Assembly (NCBI GenBank): GCA_029251265.1
Contig: JAQXDR010000148.1
Coordinates: forward strand, 1 to 50,706
Reading direction: 5' to 3'
DNA: 50,706 nucleotides
Source of the DNA: Pseudoprimorskyibacter sp.
GTDB lineage: Bacteria; Pseudomonadota; Alphaproteobacteria; Rhodobacterales; Rhodobacteraceae
Positions 17,526 to 27,470 of this stretch are shown piece by piece; position 1 is the stretch's first letter; each line of letters opens with the position of its first letter. The translations under genes and the position numbers were made by a program. The notes under the pieces are model-generated. The model was not told the DNA's origin. It ran no database searches and saw only the letters and a list, made by a program, of their open reading frames with translations.

Positions 17526-18161
17526 TTGTCAAATGGTAATCCTAACAACATCGTTTCTCTAGCGCGGCATATCCGGGGACAGGAAACGGCGCCCCAACGC
17601 GAGGTTGAAAATTACTGGAACTCCCTGCTTCGCGACGGAGAAATCCCTATGCGCAGTGCGGTCGATCCACGCGCGATCCAGAACGCTCTGGAATATTGCT
17701 TTATAGCCGAACGGGTTACCAGCACGATGTCGCGCCTTCGCGTCACGGGCAATCATCTGAGCGACCTTATGGGAATGTCAGTGTGTGGAATGCCGTTGGC
17801 TTGTCTTTTTAATGCTGACGCCCGAAAAACATTGGCCGATGCAACCGACAAACTGTTCAATGAGCCGGCGATCATTCATATGGAAATCAGCAGCGATGGG
17901 CCATCACAGATGACAGGAGATCTGGTTCTCTTACCGATGCGGTCGGATCTAGGCGATGTGACACGCTCACTTGGATGCATGGTCACGCACGGACGCATCC
18001 ATCGTGCACCACGTAGGTTTGACATCACCAATGTACGCATCCGATCTGTTCTATTTCCGGATCAACACACCGAAGTGGAAATAGATCAAATGCCAAAGCA
18101 CACAGATCTGTCAGGCAAACCAAAAGAGAATTATCTAAAACTGATCATTTCCAAAGATTAG
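17526..18161 (+). CDS. PAS_5 domain protein
   Basis: A 211-residue single PAS_5-type protein (alphaproteobacterial PAS family). YWNSLLRDGEIPMRSAVDPR near the start and RVTGNHLSDLMGMSVCGMP in the middle are typical; the C-terminal tail is disordered. No output domain is visible, so it may act through a partner protein or bind a ligand; the function is unknown. It starts at TTG with GAGGA about eight bases upstream. It diverges from yicC across 234 bases. Confidence 0.85.
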   Translation: MSNGNPNNIVSLARHIRGQETAPQREVENYWNSLLRDGEIPMRSAVDPRAIQNALEYCFIAERVTSTMSRLRVTGNHLSDLMGMSVCGMPLACLFNADARKTLADATDKLFNEPAIIHMEISSDGPSQMTGDLVLLPMRSDLGDVTRSLGCMVTHGRIHRAPRRFDITNVRIRSVLFPDQHTEVEIDQMPKHTDLSGKPKENYLKLIISKD

Positions 18162-18189
18162 ATCATACCAGTCCAATGCGTTCTCTTTC

Positions 18190-18207
18190 AGAGGGATCAA
18201 TCCCTCT
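18190..18207. terminator. Convergent hairpin between PAS gene and DAHP synthase
   Basis: AGAGGGA-TCAA-TCCCTCT, a seven-base perfect stem in the 85-base convergent gap. It has no long T-run on either side, so it is a moderate candidate for a two-way terminator. Confidence 0.5.
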
Positions 18208-18246
18208 TCCATTTTGGGTACCAAACCAGAAGAGGGAAAAAGCCTG

Positions 18247-19611
18247 TTAAGACGCAACCTTCCGCGCCATTCGCGCCTGCGTCAACTCTTCAGCCACAAG
18301 AAAGGCCAATTCCAACGACTGGCTTGCATTCAGCCGCGGATCACACGCCGTGTGATACCGATCGCTTAAATCCTCATCAGTTACACTGTGCACGCCGCCG
18401 GTGCATTCTGTTACGTCCTCACCGGTCATCTCAAAATGCACGCCGCCTGGATTTGTTCCTTCTGCTCTGTGGATGCTAAAAAATTCGCGAACTTCACGCA
18501 GAACAGAGTCGAAAGGCCTTGTTTTGTAGCCAGTGCCAGATTTGATTGTGTTGCCATGCATTGCATCACACACCCAAAGAACGTTGGCGCCCTCTTCCTT
18601 GACCGCTTGGATCAAACGCGGCAAGTGTTCACCCACTTTGCCTGCACCAAATCGCGCGATCAGGGTCAGCTTGCCATCTTCATTTCCAGGGTTCAGCTTT
18701 GCCATCAGAACCTTAAGGTCGTCAGCCGTGGTGGTAGGACCACATTTCAGCCCAACAGGATTCATGACGCCGCTTGCAAATTCCACATGCGCGCCATCAG
18801 GCTGGCGCGTGCGGTCACCAATCCAGATCATATGCCCAGAGCCAGCCAGCCAGTTACCACTAGTCGAATCCATTCGAGTCAACGCTTCTTCGTATTCCAG
18901 CAAAAGCGATTCATGGCTGGTGTAAAAATCCACAGATTGTAGGGTGTGGGCGGTATCGTTGGTGACACCAGCCGCATTCATGAAATCAAGCGTATCACTG
19001 ATACGATTGGCCATATCGCGGTAACGCGTGGCCTTTTCGCTCTCTGTAAACCCTAATGTCCATGAATGCACCTGATGGACGTCGGCGTAACCACCCGTTG
19101 AAAACGCCCGCAAAAGGTTGAGCGTCGCTGCGGCCTGCGTATACGCCTGAAGCATTTTACGCGGATCGGGGATACGCGCTGAAGGTGTGAAATCAAGCTC
19201 GTTGATGATGTCACCGCGATAGCTTGGCAGTTCCAACCCGTTGATCGTTTCTGTCGGGGCACTGCGCGGTTTTGCAAATTGTCCGGCCATACGACCCAAT
19301 TTTACAACAGGAACTTTCGCGCCGTAGGTCAGCACAATCGCCATCTGCAACAGAACTTTAAACGTATCGCGTATGCCATCCGCACTGAATTGCTCGAAAC
19401 TCTCGGCGCAATCGCCACCTTGAAGCAAGAACGCCTCGCCACGCGCAGCAGCGCCAAGTTGCGTCTTTAGCCTGCGCGCCTCTCCGGCAAACACCAGCGG
19501 CGGATACTTGGCAAGCTGGGCCTCAACTGAACGAAGCGCGTCCTGATCGGTATACTCAGGCATCTGAATGCGGGGCTTGGCGCGCCAATCAGATTTCTGC
19601 CACTGTGTCAT
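18247..19611 (-). CDS. Class II DAHP synthase
   Basis: A 454-residue class II 3-deoxy-7-phosphoheptulonate synthase, joining phosphoenolpyruvate and erythrose 4-phosphate in the first step of aromatic amino acid synthesis. Motifs: [12 protein letters not shown] with the metal cysteine, [27 protein letters not shown] and [19 protein letters not shown] start at ATG 19611 ([13 protein letters not shown]); the in-frame extension to 19662 has no family support. It is alone in its transcription unit and diverges from the GlxA-type regulator. Confidence 0.96.
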   Translation of the reverse strand: MTQWQKSDWRAKPRIQMPEYTDQDALRSVEAQLAKYPPLVFAGEARRLKTQLGAAARGEAFLLQGGDCAESFEQFSADGIRDTFKVLLQMAIVLTYGAKVPVVKLGRMAGQFAKPRSAPTETINGLELPSYRGDIINELDFTPSARIPDPRKMLQAYTQAAATLNLLRAFSTGGYADVHQVHSWTLGFTESEKATRYRDMANRISDTLDFMNAAGVTNDTAHTLQSVDFYTSHESLLLEYEEALTRMDSTSGNWLAGSGHMIWIGDRTRQPDGAHVEFASGVMNPVGLKCGPTTTADDLKVLMAKLNPGNEDGKLTLIARFGAGKVGEHLPRLIQAVKEEGANVLWVCDAMHGNTIKSGTGYKTRPFDSVLREVREFFSIHRAEGTNPGGVHFEMTGEDVTECTGGVHSVTDEDLSDRYHTACDPRLNASQSLELAFLVAEELTQARMARKVAS

Positions 19612-19800
19612 CGCTCTGGTCCTTATTAATGCCGCCTTGCGCAGCTGTTGATATCGTCGCAAACATATACAGGCCTCAGCAACAAGAGACCACCCAGCAA
19701 TTGCATTTGCGGTGCTTTTGAGCAGTTGCCCTTCTGTTAAGCTGTGGCTAGGAATGTTTAGGCATTGTTTCTATCGACCCAAAACCAATAGGATTCCGGC

Positions 19801-20787
19801 ATGGACCACGCGACCCGTTCAGGCAGCAAACCGCGCCGATTCGTGTTTGTCTTGCTACCGCAATTCACTTTACTCAGCTTTGCGGCAGCCATTGAAACTT
19901 TGCGCCTTGCAAATCGGATGGCTGGACGGGACGTCTACGATTGGATCGTGACCGGTGAAGGGGGACAGGAAATTCGCTGTTCAGCCGGGTCAATGTTCCG
20001 CCTTGACTGTGACCTACCTGAGCTTTTCCGAGATGATACCGCTTTGGTATGCGGAGGACTTGACGTTCAGGTTGGGACGACCAAGCGACTACTCAATTGG
20101 TTGAGACGAGAGGCCAGGCGCGGAATTACACTGGGCGGCTTGTGCACCGCAGCGTATACGTTGGCACGGGCTGGACTGCTGGATGGCAAGCGCGCTACGA
20201 TACACTGGGAAAACCACGACAGCTTTGTCGAAGAATTTGACGAAATCGAAATCACCAAGTCTGTTTTTGTCCGCGACGGAAATCGGGTCACTGCTGCGGG
20301 CGGCACAGCTGCGGTAGATTTAATGTTGCGGATCGTGGCCGAAGACCATGGTGAGGATCTGGCAAACGCAGTTGCCGATCAGCTTGTTTATAATACCATC
20401 CGCACAGACCAAGACACACAGCGCCTGTCGGTGCCAACACGGATCGGTGTACGCCACCCAAAACTGGCGATGGTCATCCAAATTATGGAAGCCAATATCG
20501 AAGAGCCCATCAGCCCCTCATTGCTGGCGGAACGTGTTGGAATGTCGACGCGTCAGCTTGAACGCCTCTTCCGCCGCTACCTGAACCGCAGTCCCAAGCG
20601 ATATTATATGGAGCTGCGACTTCAAAAAGCCCGAAACCTTTTGATGCAAACGGATATGACCGTGATCAATGTCGCGCTCGCCTGTGGATTTGCGTCGCCG
20701 TCTCATTTTTCGAAATGCTACCGGGCGCATTATGACACCACCCCGTACCGCGAACGCGGCACAATCGCGACCCGTCCGGTGGTTTGA
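19801..20787 (+). CDS. GlxA family AraC-type regulator
   Basis: A 328-residue regulator with an N-terminal DJ-1/PfpI-like domain (about 10-185; GGLCTAAYTLARAGLLDGKR around the nucleophile elbow) and a C-terminal AraC HTH pair (about 225-320; RVGMSTRQLERLFRRYLNRS and VALACGFASPSHFSKCYRAH). The elbow cysteine is retained (LCTAA). This architecture is that of GlxA/CdhR/GbdR proteins, which often control quaternary amine or amino acid use; the ligand here is not known. It precedes a desaturase remnant in the same direction. Confidence 0.93.
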   Translation: MDHATRSGSKPRRFVFVLLPQFTLLSFAAAIETLRLANRMAGRDVYDWIVTGEGGQEIRCSAGSMFRLDCDLPELFRDDTALVCGGLDVQVGTTKRLLNWLRREARRGITLGGLCTAAYTLARAGLLDGKRATIHWENHDSFVEEFDEIEITKSVFVRDGNRVTAAGGTAAVDLMLRIVAEDHGEDLANAVADQLVYNTIRTDQDTQRLSVPTRIGVRHPKLAMVIQIMEANIEEPISPSLLAERVGMSTRQLERLFRRYLNRSPKRYYMELRLQKARNLLMQTDMTVINVALACGFASPSHFSKCYRAHYDTTPYRERGTIATRPVV

Positions 20788-20873
20788 AAAAGGGATTGCA
20801 AGCGCTGCTTCAGCAGCACTAACCTTTTCAGACTGGCAAAAATGCGTCGAAGGATCGTTTACAGTGTACTTGC

Positions 20874-21765
20874 ATGCGACCGACCGCGTCCGTCCCAACA
20901 GCCAAACCAACGCGCTGTAAGGCACAGTTTATTGGGACGCGCCGAAATCAATCTGGCTTTTTGTCCTGATCATAGGCTCCGTTGCAGCAGTCATTTTCAC
21001 ACCAAGTTGGAGCGGCGTCTTTGTGTTCCTGGCCACAACGGTACTTACCGTTTGTGCCGTCATTCTGTTGGTATGCCCAGACTTCTTATTCACAAGTCTT
21101 TTCAGACGCTAAAGTGGCTGGAATACCTGCTGGTCTGGCTTGCCGTACTTGTTGGAATGGCGGGTCCCTTCGGAATGATCCGCGCGCATGACATGCGGGA
21201 CTGGCACCAACGCCAAACCATTTGCCCCCCACATCCAAGCCATAACGCCAGTTTTTGGCGTGATGCTTGGTGGCAACTGCATTGCAGGTTCGATCTCGAC
21301 CACCCGCCGCTTTTTCAAATTGAACCCGAGATCACAAATGACCGCATCTATTGCTGGATGGAACGACATTGGCGGGCACAACAACTCGTTCTTGCAGTGC
21401 CATTATTCTTGTTTGGCGGCGTCGGGTTCGTGCTATGGGGAATTTGCACGCGTGGTGCTGTATCGCTAACCGGACACTGGATAATCGGGCATTTCGGACA
21501 CAAGACTGGACATCAAGGATGGTCTGTCCAAGGACTGCCAGTCCAAGGGTATAACCTCCGGGGTCTTGGATTAATTGCTTTTGGGGAAAATTGGCATTCC
21601 AACCATCATGCCTTTCCACATTCCGCCAAGCTGGGTCTTGCGAAAGGTCAATTAGATCCCAGCTACTGGTTTATCAAATCACTAGAAGGTTTGGGTCTGG
21701 CGCATAAAATCCTTGGGCCCAGTGACCGACCTGAACGCAGTGGTCTTGTTAAATTAGAAAAGTGA
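20874..21765 (+). pseudogene. Fatty acid desaturase, frameshifted and missing a metal histidine
   Basis: The reading needs three frames. A possible start MRPTASVPTAKPTR (20874 onward), then GTVYWDAPKSIWLFV... to about 21058, then GHSVGMPRLLIHKSF to the end at 21765. Both joins need small indels (about 20918 and 21058). The rest is a membrane acyl-CoA desaturase: WLEYLLVWLAVLVGMAGPFG, HDMRDWHQRQ, FGENWHSNHHAF and the C-terminal GLGLAHKILG. The first histidine box, usually HRLLIH, reads PRLLIH, so the di-iron site would be incomplete even if frames were restored. I call it a decayed gene; sequencing errors alone would not explain the missing histidine. Confidence 0.8.
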
Positions 21766-21809
21766 AGCACGCTTGAATCTCTTCACTAAGAATGCGGAAC
21801 ACAACAGAG

Positions 21810-21869
21810 CGATTTTCGGTTACGACATGCAAAAGGGACAAAGTCACCCCCATTCAGTACCGAAAATCG
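21810..21869. repeat. Inverted repeat in the gap after the desaturase remnant
   Basis: CGATTTTCGGT (21810-21820) and ACCGAAAATCG (21859-21869) are perfect 11-base arms with 38 bases between. The 254-base gap 21766-22019 between convergent genes holds only this and the rplA terminator. It could fold as an RNA stem or mark a small element; no ORF fits it. Confidence 0.5.
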
Positions 21870-21965
21870 TCCCACACGAGCTTGGCGATCCGTAACACCC
21901 AAGATACAAGCCTATAAAATCCTGCACAAAGTGATTACCGTATTTTGAGTAACCACATAAAAGCC

Positions 21966-21990
21966 AAGGGCGCCCCACTTGGAACGCCCT
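21966..21990 (-). terminator. rplA terminator
   Basis: On the minus strand AGGGCG, a 12-base loop, CGCCCT, then TGGCTTTTAT. It lies 30 bases after the rplA stop. The stem is short but G/C-rich, with an adjacent possible G-U pair; it is a reasonable intrinsic terminator. Confidence 0.6.
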
Positions 21991-22019
21991 CACTACCTGT
22001 AATCATGCGCCCTGAAAGA

Positions 22020-22718
22020 CTATTCGCTCGCAGCGCTATCAACAGATACCGAAATGCCCGGGCCCATGGTCGAGCTCAGGGAAATCTTGTTCATATACGA
22101 CCCTTTAGCCCCCGACGGCTTGGCTTTGGCCACTGCCGTGACAAAGGCACGGATGTTCTCGACAAGTTTGTCGGCGTCAAAGGAAGCTTTGCCAATACCG
22201 GCGTGTACCACGCCTGCTTTTTCAGCCTTGAACTGGACCTGACCGCCCTTAGCGTCCTGAACGGCCTGCGCCACATCCATTGTAACAGTGCCAACTTTGG
22301 GGTTTGGCATCAAGTTGCGCGGGCCCAGAATTTTACCCAGACGGCCAACGACAGGCATCATATCAGGGGTTGCAATGCATCGGTCAAAGTTGATTTCGCC
22401 GCCTTGAATTGCTTGCATCAGGTCTTCAGCACCTACGATATCAGCTCCTGCCGTTTGCGCTTCGTCAGCTTTGGCACCGCGCGCGAAAACAGCCACGCGA
22501 ACTGTTTTACCTGTCCCGTTAGGCAGACCAATGACACCACGTACCATTTGGTCCGCGTGGCGCGGGTCGACACCAAGGTTCATAGAGATTTCAATAGTTT
22601 CATCAAACTTTGCGACGGCGTTGCCCTTAATCAAAGCAACGGCTTCTTCGACGGTCACGTTATTTTTGCCCGCAAAGGCGTCACGTGCAGCGCGGGTGCG
22701 TTTTCCAAGCTTAGCCAT
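22020..22718 (-). CDS. rplA: 50S ribosomal protein L1
   Basis: A 232-residue L1 protein of the L1 stalk, which moves exit-site tRNA and can repress its own operon. Start [15 protein letters not shown]; core [31 protein letters not shown]-terminal [14 protein letters not shown]. It follows rplK with one base between. rplJ, rplL and rpoB, the usual next genes on the chromosome, do not follow; the desaturase remnant does. Confidence 0.98.
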   Translation of the reverse strand: MAKLGKRTRAARDAFAGKNNVTVEEAVALIKGNAVAKFDETIEISMNLGVDPRHADQMVRGVIGLPNGTGKTVRVAVFARGAKADEAQTAGADIVGAEDLMQAIQGGEINFDRCIATPDMMPVVGRLGKILGPRNLMPNPKVGTVTMDVAQAVQDAKGGQVQFKAEKAGVVHAGIGKASFDADKLVENIRAFVTAVAKAKPSGAKGSYMNKISLSSTMGPGISVSVDSAASE

Positions 22719-22719
22719 T

Positions 22720-23169
22720 TTACTTTACCTCGATACCCATCGACTTGGCAGAGCCAAGGATGATCTGCATTGCGGCCTCAACGTTGTTCGCGCTCAGGTC
22801 TTTCATCTTTGCTTCTGCAATTTCACGAACCTGCGCAACGGTCACTGTCGCGACGGTTTCACGGCCGGGCAGTTCTGCACCGCGCGGACGGTTGCGCTTG
22901 CCGACAGGCTTTAGACCCGCAGCTTTTTTCAGGTAATATGACGCAGGCGGCGTCTTGATGTCCATCGTGAACGACTTGTCTTGGTAGTAAGTGATCACGG
23001 TCGGGCACGGTGCGCCTGGCTCCATTTCCTGCGTTTTTGCGTTAAACGCCTTGCAGAATTCCATAATATTGATGCCGCGCTGACCCAATGCCGGACCCAC
23101 GGGGGGCGATGGGTTGGCTTTGCCAGCCGGAATTTGCAGCTTCATGCTGCCAATAAGCTTCTTGGCCAT
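22720..23169 (-). CDS. rplK: 50S ribosomal protein L11
   Basis: A 149-residue L11 that binds 23S rRNA at the GTPase centre. Start [16 protein letters not shown] with GGAGAG just upstream; [20 protein letters not shown] and the C-terminal RNA-binding part with [14 protein letters not shown] are standard. The frame stays open upstream to 23280 without support. No secE or nusG lies upstream, where they often occur in relatives. Confidence 0.98.
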   Translation of the reverse strand: MAKKLIGSMKLQIPAGKANPSPPVGPALGQRGINIMEFCKAFNAKTQEMEPGAPCPTVITYYQDKSFTMDIKTPPASYYLKKAAGLKPVGKRNRPRGAELPGRETVATVTVAQVREIAEAKMKDLSANNVEAAMQIILGSAKSMGIEVK

Positions 23170-23494
23170 GTGGCCTCTCCTTTTATCAACAGGCTTCAGG
23201 ATCGCGATCCAAGCCCTAAGTCGATGCGGTTCGGTGCAGCGCCGCGACGCCCCTTGCCTCCCGCATGGATTCGTTGCCAAACGGACAACACGGGTGGCGT
23301 TACAACCAAATGGCTATGCGCGCAACCATATTGCCCCGATGTACTGTAAAATGGGTTTATAATCGCCATCACATATTAATTACCGAATACGACATAAGTA
23401 GCTGCAAGTGGCGGACCATGCTGTAGAATATACCAATCACCGCACCCTGATTTCGCTTAGCCACACCCAAGCGTCATTGCACGAAAGTCAAACT

Positions 23495-23692
23495 ATGGAC
23501 AGGCTCCAGATTTATATTCCTCTGCTGGTTATCGCACTTATTGATTTCCTTTTGTTTTTCAAACGCACGAAAACGGATGGAGAGCCGGCGACTTGGCGCC
23601 AACGAATGAAACGCGCGAACCGGAAACGCAGGCTCAAATATAAAATCGGCTTGGCCCGCGCGCGCGACGATGCTGGATACGGTGCGGGATGA
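23495..23692 (+). CDS. Small single-pass membrane protein
   Basis: A 65-residue protein with one hydrophobic segment (YIPLLVIALIDFLLFF, about residues 6-21) followed by a very basic tail (RMKRANRKRRLKYK). The longer reading to ATG 23408 lacks a ribosome site as well; I chose the Met just before the hydrophobic segment. There is no strong Shine-Dalgarno. A perfect TATAAT lies upstream at 23358-23363. Function unknown; could be a conserved hypothetical of this family. Confidence 0.5.
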   Translation: MDRLQIYIPLLVIALIDFLLFFKRTKTDGEPATWRQRMKRANRKRRLKYKIGLARARDDAGYGAG

Positions 23693-23769
23693 CGACGACC
23701 TGAGACTTTGTACCGCTTCCGGTAATCTTGGGGGTTTGCGGTCTTAAAGTCAGGGAAACAATTGGATCG

Positions 23770-24867
23770 TCACTTTGGCGCCATTCGGTAAAGCCCCCCG
23801 TTTCCGACACTCAAAAACCATAACGCTCCATCCGGTCCTTGCCGCACATCGCGCACACGCGATGTCGCTTTGCCTGAAATCTGCTCAATTTCGCGCAAAG
23901 GTGCGCCAGACAAGCGGGAAATATAGTCGAACTTCAAAGATCCGATAAAGGCATCACCGCGCCAGCTGGCAATAATGCCATCATAAAAGGTCATCCCAGA
24001 CGGGGCTATAGACGGATCCCAGTATGTTTCCGGCTGCTCCATCCCCGGTTTGGCAGTGCCTTCGCCAATTTTCCTACCGCTGTAGTGACGTCCGTAGGCG
24101 ATAACGGGCCAGCCATAATTTGCACCGCTTATTACACGGTTTACTTCGTCTCCGCCCTTCGCACCATGTTCGTTGATCCAAAGCTGGCCGTCGCGGTCCA
24201 ACGCGGCCCCCTGAGGGTTGCGGTGTCCAAAGCTCCAGATTTCAGGGATCACCCCTTCACGCCCAATAAACGGATTGTCTTTGGGAGCGGCACCATCGCG
24301 CGTAATCCGCAAGACAGAGCCATTCTCCATACTTAAATCTTGTGCCGATGGCCGGTCTCCGCGATCTCCAACAGTGACAAACAACGTGCCGTCCGGAGCC
24401 TCCACCAATCGCGATCCGAAATGTCGGCCACCCGAGGATCCTTTTGTCATTTCGAAAATTGTCTGGCCCTCTCGCAAACTGCGCCCGTCTTGCGCCAGCT
24501 CAGCTCGGAAAACAGCCGTTCCAGCGCCACCACGTTGACGCTTTGCATACGTAAAAAACAGCGTACGTGACGTTGCAAAATCACGCGGCACCAGCACGTC
24601 AAGCAATCCACCCTGCCCGCGCGCCGCGACGCGCGGCACACCCCGCACTTTCGTGCGACGACCGTTTTTAACCAACCAAAGCTGGCCACCGCGTTCCGTA
24701 ATTAGGATACCACCATCGGGCAAAAAGCCGAACGCCCACGGCTCGTCAAGATCAGCGACAACCAAGGACACCTCTAAAGGGCCGGATTTGGTTTGTATGA
24801 CCTCTGCAATCGACGCTGATGCAGCCCAACACAAAATAAACAGCGGAAACAGAAAACGGGAGTACAT
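23770..24867 (-). CDS. PQQ-dependent aldose sugar dehydrogenase (YliI-like)
   Basis: A 365-residue soluble beta-propeller of the glucose/sorbosone dehydrogenase family, predicted periplasmic. A signal peptide spans about residues 1-20 (LFPLFILCWAASASIAE). Motifs: LDEPWAFGFLPDGGILITER, RHFGSRLVEAPDGTLFVTVG with the likely catalytic His, SFGHRNPQGAALD and NEHGAKGGDEVN. PQQ synthesis genes are not in the window. It stands alone between divergent neighbours. The substrate is not predictable. Confidence 0.92.
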   Translation of the reverse strand: MYSRFLFPLFILCWAASASIAEVIQTKSGPLEVSLVVADLDEPWAFGFLPDGGILITERGGQLWLVKNGRRTKVRGVPRVAARGQGGLLDVLVPRDFATSRTLFFTYAKRQRGGAGTAVFRAELAQDGRSLREGQTIFEMTKGSSGGRHFGSRLVEAPDGTLFVTVGDRGDRPSAQDLSMENGSVLRITRDGAAPKDNPFIGREGVIPEIWSFGHRNPQGAALDRDGQLWINEHGAKGGDEVNRVISGANYGWPVIAYGRHYSGRKIGEGTAKPGMEQPETYWDPSIAPSGMTFYDGIIASWRGDAFIGSLKFDYISRLSGAPLREIEQISGKATSRVRDVRQGPDGALWFLSVGNGGLYRMAPK

Positions 24868-25285
24868 GATGCGGCCTCACTCAATTATCGCCCCGATCCT
24901 GAGGATCCAGCACGTTCAGGGCAAGATCCTAAATGCATAAGGTTGGACACAGCGACCGCTTTGTACAAAACATCGTGAGATTTCGGGCCTGACCCAAGCG
25001 ACACACTCGCACGATAACTGCGCAAAGCGCCTGAGCAAACATCTTGGCTGACATTTACATAAAGCCGCTATCGCTTTCCCAACACTTTGGGTTTGCACCA
25101 TCCAGACCATTCCTGAAAAGCTCGGCTCTCGTTTTAGCGTCACTGTTTTTGGTTTCAGGCTGGCCAAGGAATATCAACATTCAGTTAGAAATGACGGGTT
25201 AGCCCCCCTTTCCTTTTTTACTGGGCCGCCATAGGCTCTGCCAAGGATAGAAATGTCCGACGTCAACACGGGGAGAATCAAAAAA
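24868..25285. other. Intergenic region upstream of the ABC importer
   Basis: A divergent gap of 418 bases between the sugar dehydrogenase and the binding protein gene. It must hold both promoters, but I see no well-matched -35/-10 pair and no convincing ORF. A GGGAGA site sits ten bases before the binding-protein ATG. A pyrimidine-rich tract is at about 25203-25220. Confidence 0.4.
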
Positions 25286-26482
25286 ATGAAAAAACTTCTT
25301 ATGACCGCAGCCGCGGGCGCACTTTGTGCATCCACAGGCTTCGCTGGTGGCCATTCGGAAATTAAACTGGGCGTAATCCTCGGTTTTACTGGCCCAATTG
25401 AATCGCTGACACCATCAATGGGCGCCGGAGCTGAATTGGCGATGGCCGAAGTCACAGAAAGTGGCGCGCTTTTGGGCGGGGCGTCCGTAACACCCGTGCG
25501 CGGCGACAGCACATGTATTGACGCAGGCGCAGCAAGTGCAGCAGCAGAGCGTTTGATCACATCCGATGGTGTCAAAGGCATTGTGGGCGCAGACTGCTCG
25601 GGCGTAACCGGAGCAATCCTGAATAACGTGGCGCTGCCAAACGGCGTTGTCATGGTATCGCCATCAGCAACATCACCTGCGCTAAGCCACACTGATAACG
25701 CCGATAACGGCCTGTTCTTTCGCACAGCGCCATCCGATGCACGTCAGGGCGTCGTGATGACAGAGGTGTTGATGGAATTGGGCATTAATGAAGTAGCAGT
25801 GACCTACACCAACAACGACTACGGCAAGGGACTGGCTGACAGCTTTGAAGCGGCCTACACCGCAGCTGGTGGAACTGTAACAGTCAATTCACCCCACGAA
25901 GATGGCAAGGCAGACTATTCAGCCGAGGTCGGTGAACTTGCGGCCGCTGGTGGCGATCGTCTTGTCGTTGCAGGCTATGTCGACCAAGGCGGTTCTGGCA
26001 TCGTGCGCGCGGCTCTGGACACAGGCGCGTTTGACACGTTCCATTTCCCTGATGGTATGATCTCGGCGGCTTTGACCGAGAACTTCGGTTCGGAAATCGA
26101 CGGCTCCTCGGGTCAGCACCCTGCCCCATCAGACGAACTCGCCGCACGGTTCAGCGATTTGGTTGGTGGTGCTTTTGACAGCTCATCGCCTTTCACACCA
26201 GAAAGCTACGACGCCGCGGCACTGATCATGCTGGCAATGCAATCTGCAAATTCGGCAGAGCCGGGCGACTACAAGGACCACATCTTTGCAGTGGCCAATG
26301 CCCCGGGTGAGCCGATCCAAGCTGGGGAATTGGGCAAAGCGCTCGAGATCCTTGCAGCCGGTGGCGAAGTCGACTTAATCGGTGCAACTGGCGTAGAGCT
26401 TGTTGGACCTGGCGAAGCCGCCGGCGCATATCGCGTTGTTGGCTTTGAAGGTGGCGAAGAAGTCACCGCTGGACGCAAGTAA
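25286..26482 (+). CDS. Branched-chain amino acid type ABC binding protein
   Basis: A 398-residue periplasmic binding protein of the Peripla_BP_6 (LivJ/LivK) family. The signal peptide is MKKLLMTAAAGALCASTGFA, followed by GGHSEIKLGVILGFTGPIES. Ligand-contact regions are around GIVGADCSGVTGAI, VSPSATSPALS and VTYTNNDYGKGLADSF. I start at ATG 25286, with GGGAGA upstream, rather than at 25253. It begins the importer gene set; the relatively long loop AFDSSSPFTPESYDAA is usual. The substrate could be an amino acid, amide or related compound. Confidence 0.93.
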   Translation: MKKLLMTAAAGALCASTGFAGGHSEIKLGVILGFTGPIESLTPSMGAGAELAMAEVTESGALLGGASVTPVRGDSTCIDAGAASAAAERLITSDGVKGIVGADCSGVTGAILNNVALPNGVVMVSPSATSPALSHTDNADNGLFFRTAPSDARQGVVMTEVLMELGINEVAVTYTNNDYGKGLADSFEAAYTAAGGTVTVNSPHEDGKADYSAEVGELAAAGGDRLVVAGYVDQGGSGIVRAALDTGAFDTFHFPDGMISAALTENFGSEIDGSSGQHPAPSDELAARFSDLVGGAFDSSSPFTPESYDAAALIMLAMQSANSAEPGDYKDHIFAVANAPGEPIQAGELGKALEILAAGGEVDLIGATGVELVGPGEAAGAYRVVGFEGGEEVTAGRK

Positions 26483-26505
26483 CCAACCGTCGTCACTATA
26501 CCGGG

Positions 26506-26526
26506 CAGCCCGTGTTTCACGGGCTG
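26506..26526 (+). promoter_or_regulatory. Stem-loop after the binding protein gene
   Basis: CAGCCCGTG-TTT-CACGGGCTG is a perfect nine-base stem in the 70-base gap before livG, with no U-run. Such stem-loops usually protect the upstream mRNA and lower readthrough so that the binding protein outnumbers the membrane parts. Confidence 0.7.
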
Positions 26527-26552
26527 TCTGACGTAGCGCAAAGGATATCGCC

Positions 26553-27332
26553 TTGATCGAGGTTACCGATGTCGTCAAACAATTCGGTGGATTTCGTGCC
26601 GTGGATGGTGCGACGCTACGAATTAAAACTGGATCCATCACCGGCCTTGTTGGTCCGAATGGAGCCGGAAAAACAACGCTTTTCAATGTGATAGCAGGCG
26701 CGCTGCCGCCAACATCCGGTCGCGTCAGGATGGACAACGAGGACATCACGGGACTTGCCCCGCACGTCCTATTCCACAAAGGCTTGCTGCGTACATTTCA
26801 GATTGCACATGAATTTTCGTCAATGACCTGCCGCGAAAACCTGATGATGGTTCCCGGGCATCAATCAGGCGAAACCCTGTGGAACGCGTGGTTCGGTAGA
26901 GCCCGGATAGAACAGGAAGAAGCCACGCTACTGAAAAAGGCCGATGAAGTTCTCGAGTTTCTGACGATTTCACATCTTAAGGATGAAAAGGCAGGCAACC
27001 TGTCCGGTGGGCAGAAAAAATTACTGGAACTGGGCCGCACCATGATGGTCGACGCAAAGATCGTGTTTCTTGACGAGGTTGGTGCCGGTGTGAACCGCAC
27101 GCTTTTGAATACGATTGGCGATGCGATCCTGCGGTTGAATAAGGAACGCGGATATACTTTTTGCATGATAGAACACGACATGGATTTTATCGGCAGATTG
27201 TGCGATCCGGTGATTGTTATGGCCGAAGGCCGCGTTCTGGCTGAGGGCACAATCGACGACATCAAGGCCAACGAACAGGTGATCGAAGCCTATTTGGGCA
27301 CTGGTTTGAAGAATAAGGCCGCAAACGCGTGA
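26553..27332 (+). CDS. ABC importer ATPase, LivG type
   Basis: A 259-residue ATPase for the amino acid importer. Walker A GPNGAGKTT, signature LSGGQKKLLELGRTM, and Walker B VFLDEVGAGVN, where the usual DEP reads DEV, common among alphaproteobacterial LivG relatives. A C-terminal VIEAYLG is the family end. It starts at TTG with AAAGGA seven bases upstream. Confidence 0.93.
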   Translation: MIEVTDVVKQFGGFRAVDGATLRIKTGSITGLVGPNGAGKTTLFNVIAGALPPTSGRVRMDNEDITGLAPHVLFHKGLLRTFQIAHEFSSMTCRENLMMVPGHQSGETLWNAWFGRARIEQEEATLLKKADEVLEFLTISHLKDEKAGNLSGGQKKLLELGRTMMVDAKIVFLDEVGAGVNRTLLNTIGDAILRLNKERGYTFCMIEHDMDFIGRLCDPVIVMAEGRVLAEGTIDDIKANEQVIEAYLGTGLKNKAANA

Positions 27333-27470
27333 GACAAAGGACTCCAAAGATTGCGACGCTTTGCACGAACCCTCGCCGATGCCGACTCGCCGGACGTAAT
27401 CTGCAAGCGAAAACATATTGCCTACCTGCACACAGCGCAAAACACTTAGATCAAGACGAAAGGGAACCGT

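Noticed and set aside
21945-22763. Plus-strand open frame of 272 codons opposite rplA
   Set aside because: The minus strand is unmistakably ribosomal protein L1; the plus frame has no recognisable domain.
25174-25725. Minus-strand open frame of 183 codons opposite the binding protein gene
   Set aside because: Its composition (Pro/Ala/Ser-rich) is that of an antisense frame of a GC-rich gene, and the plus strand encodes a typical periplasmic binding protein.
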